Assembly (NCBI RefSeq): GCF_018736085.1
Contig: NZ_CP076134.1
Coordinates: forward strand, 2,924,501 to 2,988,500
Source of the DNA: Bradyrhizobium sediminis
Lineage (GTDB): Bacteria; Pseudomonadota; Alphaproteobacteria; Rhizobiales; Xanthobacteraceae
DNA length: 64,000 nt
Direction of reading: 5' to 3'
Shown here: one piece after another, positions 58,106 to 64,000 of the stretch
How the letters are laid out: each line of letters begins with the position of its first letter
Position numbering within the stretch: position 1 is the stretch's first letter
Made by a program: the position numbers and the translations under genes
Notes under the pieces: model-generated
What the model was told of the DNA's origin: nothing
Databases searched by the model: none
What the model saw: only the letters and a program-made list of their open reading frames with translations

Positions 58106-59338
58106 TCAGGACGCGGCGCGACGCGCTTGGTCATAGAGCCGCGTGAGCAACGACTTCGCCGAATCGTTCGGCATCAGGGTCGCGACCGTCACGGCCGGCT
58201 CCGATCGTGGGTCGCGTTTGCCGTAGCTGGTATGGCGCATCACGCTGGAAAGCCGCCGCGCGATCATGTGGGCGGTGCGCAGATCGGTATCGGCGAACGC
58301 CACGATCACCGATCCGTCCGGCTGGGTGGCTCCGAAATCCATTTGCCGCATCAGCCGGCTGAGTATCCGCGCGCCATCGAGCTGGGCGCGGGGGTGGGCG
58401 GGATCGAACGCAAAGCGCGCCACCGACAATCCGCCGCCGCGCGACAGCGTTTGGTAGACTGACGTGGCGAAGTCCCGGCTGAACGCCTCCGGCGTCAAGA
58501 GGCCGGTCCGCGGATCGAGCAGGCCCTCGGCGTCGATCGATTTGAGGGTTCGGGTCAGATGGGCCTCGAAGGCATGCTGACGGATCAGCGGCAGCGCATT
58601 GGCGGCAATGTAGGCCGGTTCGCCGGATATGATTTCGAGATTGGGCAGCTCATAGTCCGGCGCCAGCCCGTCCGACGTCACCACAACAGGCAGATTGCGG
58701 AAGCGGGCGTCCTCGGCCAGCACCGTGAGGAAGGCATCCACCACGCGCGGACTGAAACCTTCGCCAAGCACGATGCCGTCGATGTCGCGGGTGTTGAGAT
58801 GTTTCGCCGCGGCCTCGATCGAGAGCGCGCCGACCAGCCCCATCCGTTCGCCGAGCGATACGGAAAGTGCTGGGTAGGCGGCGCCGCGGCCGATCAGGAG
58901 CACGGTAGCGTCGCGGGTGGGATCGAAGTCGGGCAATGCGGTTCGCGCCAGCGATGCGCCGTCTAGCCTGCGCATGACCGTGATGTGCAACGTCCGCACC
59001 CGCAGGCTGGCCCGCAGTCGCGCCATCAAGCGATCAAAATTACCACCCGTCTGCGAGAAAGGCAGGGCGTTTTCCGGCAGACGTGTCGTGGGATCGACCG
59101 CGATCAGCGGCAGATACGGCTGCAGCGCGGCGATCCGTTTGGCCAGCGCGTCGAAACCGGGTTCGGCGGTCGCGGAAGTCGCAACCAGAACCGCGGCCGG
59201 GTGCATCTGTTCGACTGCGCGTACCGCATCGGTCAGGCCGGTGTCGATGACCGGGAAAATCCTGGCCTCGTCCAGCGCGCTCGCGAACGGCGGCCGGCCG
59301 GCGGTCGATACGACGATGATCGGGCCTTGCTGGGACAT
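58106..59338 (-). CDS. two receiver-like domains plus degenerate GGDEF domain
   Basis: The 410-residue protein resembles a PleD-like layout with two CheY-like parts (residues ~1-120 and 130-265), then a GGDEF-like domain opening with LLDPRTGLLTPEAFSRDFAT. At the position of the active-site GG[D/E]EF loop the sequence is MRQMDFGATQPDGSVIVAFA, so the metal-binding motif is lost and cyclase activity is not expected. The receiver-like parts also lack an obvious phospho-acceptor pattern. It may bind c-di-GMP or partner proteins. Stop is 3 bp from that of mfd, on the opposite strand. Confidence 0.68.
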   Translation of the reverse strand: MSQQGPIIVVSTAGRPPFASALDEARIFPVIDTGLTDAVRAVEQMHPAAVLVATSATAEPGFDALAKRIAALQPYLPLIAVDPTTRLPENALPFSQTGGNFDRLMARLRASLRVRTLHITVMRRLDGASLARTALPDFDPTRDATVLLIGRGAAYPALSVSLGERMGLVGALSIEAAAKHLNTRDIDGIVLGEGFSPRVVDAFLTVLAEDARFRNLPVVVTSDGLAPDYELPNLEIISGEPAYIAANALPLIRQHAFEAHLTRTLKSIDAEGLLDPRTGLLTPEAFSRDFATSVYQTLSRGGGLSVARFAFDPAHPRAQLDGARILSRLMRQMDFGATQPDGSVIVAFADTDLRTAHMIARRLSSVMRHTSYGKRDPRSEPAVTVATLMPNDSAKSLLTRLYDQARRAAS

Positions 59339-59425
59339 CTGATACTCGGACCGGCGCTCTGGGATAAGCGCGGAATCCTAGTTGGGCGGTCTTAATGCCG
59401 CGTCAACGGAGCCCCCCGACTTCTA

Positions 59426-60931
59426 TCAAGCCTGACTTGCCCGATCGCGAAACGCTTCCACCATCAACGGGTTAAGCCCGAGCTCGGCAAGCGCCTCGCG
59501 GGCGCGGGCATTGTCCTGGGCGCGTCCGGCAAGCCGGTGACCGCTGAGCCGGTCGGGCAACGCCGTCAGCAGTGCGCCCTGGCCGAGCCGCCGGGCCCAT
59601 TCCTGCAGGTCCTGCGACAAGAACCGGTAGCCGCCGACCGCCATGATGCCCGAGGGCGGCGCGGTAATGCAGATCGCCCCGGTCGAACGGTCGAGCCGAG
59701 CGGCGTAGTCGGTATCGATGTAATCGCGCGGCGGCTGCGCAATCAAGGAGTCGCTCGATGGCGGCGGGGGCGCGTAAGCCGACGGGGATATCATCGGCCC
59801 GCGCAAGGCCAGCGTTCCCCGCGGCGTCAGAAAGATCTCGCCTGAAATCGACGAGCCCGGAACCTCCCGCGGGGCGCTATGCGGCCCCGGCAGGATCGCC
59901 GCCGGCGCGCCATCGGCCGCGGTGCGGCGGGCCCCGAACAGTCCGGCTTCACCGAACAGATAGACGTCGGTCAGCGAGGCGTGTTGCGCTATCCAGGGCG
60001 GACTCGATGCGACCTGTTCCGGCGCGCGCCACAGGCCGATCACATTGCGCAATGCCGGCAGACGCGACGCCATGTCGATCTCGGCCAGTCGCAACGCCAG
60101 TTGCGCAGGAGCGACCAGGGTATCGCAGGAATGCTCGACGATCTGCTGTTCGAGCAGGTCGCCGTCGAAGGGATGATGCAGCGCCAGCGTTCCGCCCGAC
60201 AACAGCCAGATCACCAGCGACGAGGTCAGGCCCGCGAATGACGATGGCGCGAATGCCGACATGATCGTCGCGCCCTGCGGCACGTCGCTTTCGAGCGACA
60301 GTGCGAGGCCGCCGGCGATCAGATTGAGATGCGTGCGCGGCACCGGGCGGAAGCCGTCCGATGTCACGTCGAAGGAGATCACCGCCGCCTTGCGGCCGTC
60401 CTGCACGACGGCGCGCGACGTGGTGGAGCCAGTCGACATTGCCAGATCGAGCGAGGCCATGCCCTCGGGCAGGTCGGTGCCGAAACCGCAGACGTAACGG
60501 ATCGAGAAGGCCTCGGCCGCGGCGTTCATGGCGAGATCGGCGTGAACCACACCGTCGATCCTGCTTGACGTCACGATCGCACGCGCCCCGGTGCGATTGA
60601 GCGCGACGGTCAATTCCGCCTGCCGCCACAGCAGCGGAAACAACGCCACCACCAGGCCGGCGCGATGAGCGGCCAGCACCGTCAGCGCGAACTCGACCGT
60701 GTTCGGCAGTTGCACCGCGATCACGGAATTGGACGGCAAGCCGGATTCGATGAAATGCGCTGCCAGCGCCGTTATCGCCCGGTCGGCCTCGGCGAAGGTC
60801 AGGCGTTTCGGCGGCTGGCCGGTGACGCGCAGCTTGTTGATGGGGTCGAGCAGCGCCGGCGCATTCGGCTTGCGCGCCAGGATCCGCTTGAACAAGACGT
60901 CGAGCGTCGGCGATGCGTTGGTCTGGATCAC
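59426..60931 (-). CDS. adenylate-forming (ANL) family homologue with degraded active site
   Basis: The 501-residue protein aligns over its length to ANL enzymes (AHFIESGLPSNSVIAVQLPN, then LFGEAGLFGARRT). The P-loop that should read TSGTTG-K is FDVTSDGFRPVPRTHL, and the C-terminus ends ALAELGLNPLMVEAFRDRAS without the usual catalytic lysine motif. It may bind a substrate or acyl-AMP but probably cannot adenylate. It lies in front of the YejA-like gene (stop-start 4 bp), so the pair may be one transcription unit. Confidence 0.7.
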   Translation of the reverse strand: MIQTNASPTLDVLFKRILARKPNAPALLDPINKLRVTGQPPKRLTFAEADRAITALAAHFIESGLPSNSVIAVQLPNTVEFALTVLAAHRAGLVVALFPLLWRQAELTVALNRTGARAIVTSSRIDGVVHADLAMNAAAEAFSIRYVCGFGTDLPEGMASLDLAMSTGSTTSRAVVQDGRKAAVISFDVTSDGFRPVPRTHLNLIAGGLALSLESDVPQGATIMSAFAPSSFAGLTSSLVIWLLSGGTLALHHPFDGDLLEQQIVEHSCDTLVAPAQLALRLAEIDMASRLPALRNVIGLWRAPEQVASSPPWIAQHASLTDVYLFGEAGLFGARRTAADGAPAAILPGPHSAPREVPGSSISGEIFLTPRGTLALRGPMISPSAYAPPPPSSDSLIAQPPRDYIDTDYAARLDRSTGAICITAPPSGIMAVGGYRFLSQDLQEWARRLGQGALLTALPDRLSGHRLAGRAQDNARAREALAELGLNPLMVEAFRDRASQA

Positions 60932-60935
60932 GGGA

Positions 60936-62807
60936 TCACTTCGCTTGCGGGGCCGGCTTCTGCCACCAGGTCTCCGGGAGGTAACCCGTCAGCGCGGTGG
61001 CCTTTGGCCGTTCTATCCGATTCCACCGCGCGATCCATTGCTCTTGAACGTTAAACAGTGGAATTGCGTAGAAGCCGGACATCAGGGTCCGGTCCAGCGC
61101 CCGCACCGCCGAGACGAAGCCGGGATGCTCGCGCGCCTCGAGCAATGCCGCGATCAGGACGTCGATGGCGGGATCCCTGGCTCCCATGTAGTTTCGCGTG
61201 CCTTGAATTCCAGCGGCCTCGCTGCCCCAGTAGAACGACTGCTCGTTGCCGGGCGACAGCGATTGATCCCAGCGGTTCTGGAGCATGTCGAAGTCGAAGC
61301 CGAGACGGCGCTGGTCGAACTGAACGGCGTCGACCGCACGCACCGAGGCCTCGATGCCGGCGCGCTTGAGATCGCGCTGATAGGCCAGCGCGATCCGCTC
61401 CTGGTCGCGCGTCGTCACCAGGATTTCAAAGGTGAGGGGAGCCCTGGTCGAACGCTGCCGCAGCACCGTGCCGTCGAGATCGTAGCCGGCCTCCGACAAC
61501 AGCGTCAGCGCGCTGCGCAGCGTGGCGCGGTCGCGGCCCGAACCGTCAGTGACGGGAAGGCGATAGCTGCCGTCGAGGATATCCGGCGGCATATGCGACG
61601 CGAAAGGTTTCAGCAGTTCCCGCTCGCGCTCGTCGGCGGGACGGCCGTAGGCCGACAGTTCGGAGCCGGCATAGAAGCTCGCCGAGCGCCCATAGAGCCC
61701 AAAAAAGTAATTGCGGTTGATCCATTCGAAATCGAACAGCAGCGTCAGCGCCCGGCGCACGCGGATGTCGGAAAATGCCGGCCGCCGGGTGTTGAACACC
61801 AGGAATTCGGACGGCTGCGGCATTCCGGTCTTGATCGCATCGCGGATCACCTCGCCGCTGCGGGCTGCGGCAAAGTCATATCCGTCATGCCAGCGCAGCG
61901 GCTCGGTCTCGACGCGGAAATCATAGAGGCCACGCTTGAACGCTTCGAACTGGCCGTTGGCCTCGCGATAGAAGTCGAGCCTGATCTCGTTGAAATTCCA
62001 CAGACCGCGGTTGGCCGGCACGTCGCGGCCCCAATAGTCGGGATTGCGCGTCAACGTGACGCTGGCACCGGGCTTGACCGCCGTGACGCGATAGGGGCCC
62101 GAGCCGATCGGCGCCGCCATCGAGGTTTCCTCGAAGGTCGCGACGTCGACGGCATGCTTGGGCAGTACCGGCATCAGGCCGAGGATCAGCGGCAGCTCGC
62201 GGTCATTGGCACCTGCGAGATCGAACCGCACGGTCAGCGCATCCGGCGCTTCGGCCTTGGCGACTTTCGAATAATACTGGCGATGATTGGGACGCCCCTT
62301 GTCGCGCAGCAGGGCCCACGAAAACAGCACGTCCTCGGCTCGCACGGGCTGGCCGTCGGAGAACCGCGCCTTCGGATCGAGGTGGAAGGTGACATAGCTT
62401 CTGCTGTCGTCCGTCTCCACGCTTTTTGCCAACAGGCCGTAAAGCGTGAAGGCCTCGTCATTGCCCCGCGCCATCAGGCTTTCGACCACGAACCCTCTGA
62501 CCTGCTGCACGGCGAGGCCCCTGACGATCAGCGGGTTGAGGCTGTCGAAGGCACCGAGGACCCCCCACACCAGGCGGCCGCCCTTCGGCGCTTCGGGATT
62601 GGCATAGGGCATGTGGATGAAATTGGCCGGCAGGGCAGGGGCGCCGTGCATGGCGATGGCATGGCTCGGTTCTGCCCGGAGCGGGTCATCGGCAGCAAGC
62701 AGGAATCCGCCAAACAGAGTGCCGAAAGCACAGAGGGAAGCAAGAAGGCGCGAGCACCGGGAAATTCGCAACGCAGCGCTCGAATTTGATTCGATATTGG
62801 TCACCAA
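60936..62807 (-). CDS. YejA-like peptide ABC transporter binding protein
   Basis: This 623-residue SBP_bac_5 protein has a signal peptide or lipid-free export signal (LLASLCAFGTLFGGFLLAAD) and the family patterns GLAVQQVRGFVVESLMARGN, FHLDPKARFSDGQPVRAEDV and IGSGPYRVTAVKPG. YejA-type proteins deliver peptides (for example microcin C) to YejBEF permeases. No permease genes lie within the window, so the other subunits are unlinked or beyond it. The start is a TTG (or GTG) at 62807/62804. Confidence 0.85.
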   Translation of the reverse strand: MVTNIESNSSAALRISRCSRLLASLCAFGTLFGGFLLAADDPLRAEPSHAIAMHGAPALPANFIHMPYANPEAPKGGRLVWGVLGAFDSLNPLIVRGLAVQQVRGFVVESLMARGNDEAFTLYGLLAKSVETDDSRSYVTFHLDPKARFSDGQPVRAEDVLFSWALLRDKGRPNHRQYYSKVAKAEAPDALTVRFDLAGANDRELPLILGLMPVLPKHAVDVATFEETSMAAPIGSGPYRVTAVKPGASVTLTRNPDYWGRDVPANRGLWNFNEIRLDFYREANGQFEAFKRGLYDFRVETEPLRWHDGYDFAAARSGEVIRDAIKTGMPQPSEFLVFNTRRPAFSDIRVRRALTLLFDFEWINRNYFFGLYGRSASFYAGSELSAYGRPADERERELLKPFASHMPPDILDGSYRLPVTDGSGRDRATLRSALTLLSEAGYDLDGTVLRQRSTRAPLTFEILVTTRDQERIALAYQRDLKRAGIEASVRAVDAVQFDQRRLGFDFDMLQNRWDQSLSPGNEQSFYWGSEAAGIQGTRNYMGARDPAIDVLIAALLEAREHPGFVSAVRALDRTLMSGFYAIPLFNVQEQWIARWNRIERPKATALTGYLPETWWQKPAPQAK

Positions 62808-63028
62808 AGCATTTTACCATAGCCGTCACATCCGGTCCCGGCAGTTGGCAAATATGCCTGTCGGCATTGATCTTTTCGCCCGCCGCTGTATTGAAGGCGG
62901 GCAATTGACCAAGACGGCAGGGCCTGTCACGTATCCGCCTCAATTGGCACAGAGACAGCCGCCCCAACGGCTAGGTGTTGGTACCTGCAGCGGTTTCGGC
63001 CGTCCCCGTTCAGAAAGGGTTTTCCGCA

Positions 63029-63826
63029 ATGAATTTCCGTATCTTGGCCGCGACGGTTTGGCCGCGTGGGCGGGTTATCGCTCTGCTCGCGGCGACCGCA
63101 CTGTCCGCCTCGTTGCTGGCTCCCGGCGCGCAGGCGCAGCAGCCGGCTCCGGCCCCCGGGGCACCCAAGGCGGCGCCGAAGGCCGCACCGAAGGCTGCGC
63201 CGAAGGCGCCAGCCCCGGCTCCGCAGGCCCAGCAGGCACCCGCCGCCCCGCCGGCAGGCGCTGCACAGCCCGCCGATCAGCAGGTTCAGCTGATCTATGC
63301 GCCCTGGACCAAATTCTGCCTGAAGGGCCAGGATGCCGGCGCCAAGCAGGTCTGCTTCACCGGCAAGGACGGACGCATCGAATCCGGCCAGCCCGTGATC
63401 GCCGCCGTCATCATCGAGCCGGAAGGCGAGCCGAAGAAGATCCTGCGTGTCACGCTTCCGCTCGGCATGCAGCTCGTTCACGGAACGCGTGTGATCGTCG
63501 ACACCAATGCCCCGCTGCAAAGCCCCTACGTCATTTGCTTCCAGAATGGTTGCATGTCGGATTACGAGGCATCGCCGGAATTGATTGCCAGCATGAAGAA
63601 GGGGCAGAATCTGGTGGTCCAGGCGATCAACTCCAACGGCGCGCCGCTCACTTTGCCGCTGCCGCTGGCTGGCGAATTCGCCAAGGCCTATGACGGCCCG
63701 CCGACCGACCCGAAGGTGTTCGAGGAAACCCAGAAGAAGCTGCAGGAAGAGCTGCAGAAGCGCGCCGAGGAAGCGCGCAAAAAGCTCGAGGCCAATCCGC
63801 CCGCGGCCAATCCGGCTGCGAAGTAA
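63029..63826 (+). CDS. IalB-family exported protein
   Basis: The product (265 residues) has a signal peptide, a proline/alanine-rich linker with repeated APKA units (12-bp DNA repeats at about 63168-63212), and the invasion-associated locus B (IalB) domain: YAPWTKFCLKGQDAGAKQVC with a disulphide-forming cysteine pair, VTLPLGMQLVHGTRVIVD and VICFQNGCMSDYEASPELI. A lysine/glutamate coiled-coil tail ends it. IalB proteins affect envelope integrity. The ATG at 63029 is preferred. Confidence 0.88.
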   Translation: MNFRILAATVWPRGRVIALLAATALSASLLAPGAQAQQPAPAPGAPKAAPKAAPKAAPKAPAPAPQAQQAPAAPPAGAAQPADQQVQLIYAPWTKFCLKGQDAGAKQVCFTGKDGRIESGQPVIAAVIIEPEGEPKKILRVTLPLGMQLVHGTRVIVDTNAPLQSPYVICFQNGCMSDYEASPELIASMKKGQNLVVQAINSNGAPLTLPLPLAGEFAKAYDGPPTDPKVFEETQKKLQEELQKRAEEARKKLEANPPAANPAAK

Positions 63827-63845
63827 CTGGGCGATCCTGTCGACC

Positions 63846-63876
63846 AAAAAAAGGCGCCCGGAACGGGCGCCTTTTT
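63846..63876. terminator. terminator after the IalB-type gene
   Basis: The stem AGGCGCCCG-GAA-CGGGCGCCT is flanked by an A-run on the left and TTTTT on the right, so it works in both directions. A 16-bp tandem repeat (TTTAATGGGTAACAAC at 63874-63889 and 63890-63905) follows. Confidence 0.88.
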
Positions 63877-63916
63877 AATGGGTAACAACTTTAATGGGTA
63901 ACAACCGGCGGCGGCG

Positions 63917-64000
63917 CTAGTTCAGCGACGAATTGCGCGGGCGATAGCCACCCGATTTGTCCTTCACGAAAATCTCGGCGACCTGCGAATGCCGGATCGG
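63917..64000 (-). CDS. 3' end of a gene that continues past the window
   Basis: The last 27 codons of a minus-strand gene are visible, ending KDKSGGYRPRNSSLN before TAG. The segment VAEIFVKDKSGGYRPRN is protein-like. Too little is visible to assign a family. Confidence 0.5.
   Translation of the reverse strand, partial: PIRHSQVAEIFVKDKSGGYRPRNSSLN

Noticed and set aside
60699..62789. 696-residue plus-strand frame opposite the YejA-like gene
   Set aside because: Shadow frame crossing two real genes.

Overview
The window looks like a chromosomal segment of a Bradyrhizobium-type alphaproteobacterium (Nitrobacteraceae). The reasons are: high-GC coding with strong third-position bias; GAAC-N7-GAAC LexA boxes of the alphaproteobacterial type upstream of uvrA and ssb; the ndvB/ndvC-type cyclic beta-(1,3)(1,6)-glucan locus; a DUF1127 protein and Omp31/IalB-type envelope proteins; and many rhizobial intergenic palindromes. 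Most of it is ordinary housekeeping DNA with small accessory patches.

Layout. 1-4400: an SPW membrane protein, a tiny zinc-finger protein, an acyl-CoA synthetase coupled to a double PPC/DUF296 protein, and one unknown gene. 4430-7630: nested palindromes, an orphan AAA/ABC-type ATPase, and a visibly lower-GC gene for a NucS-like PD-(D/E)XK nuclease whose start lies 5 bp after the uvrA stop codon. 7630-12800: uvrA (carrying an in-frame palindrome insertion), an Omp31-like porin and ssb; uvrA and ssb both have LexA boxes. 12960-20160: DUF2306, gyrA, coaD, two cyclophilins and queA. 20180-25000: leftward envelope and lysine-pathway genes (amidase, exported protein, DUF1127, asd) separating queA from tgt. 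26240-29430: an IS630 element, a small zinc ribbon, cysK, a BrnA-like protein. 29480-37770: exported caspase, DMT transporter, RidA-like protein, small exported proteins, formyltransferase homologue, a TetR/DsrE pair and DUF2939. 37880-39590: two linked unknown genes beside tRNA-Lys. 39730-45370: the ndv glucan locus. 45480-51440: SPOR-like protein, glmU, glmS, DUF502. 51450-59340: GIY-YIG gene between two like palindromes, recG, sdhE-mfd, degenerate GGDEF protein. 59420-64000: degenerate adenylate-forming protein, YejA-like binding protein, IalB-like protein and a cut-off gene.

How the genes connect. DNA repair and topology are dense here (uvrA, ssb, recG, mfd, gyrA). Amino-sugar and envelope supply (glmU, glmS, amidase, ndvB, ndvC, porin, IalB) forms a second theme. 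The most notable arrangement is the foreign-looking nuclease translationally coupled to SOS-controlled uvrA. A second theme is nesting of palindromic elements inside one another, including an identical 44-bp module inside two unrelated palindrome families. All functional statements come from reading motifs; no database search was run.
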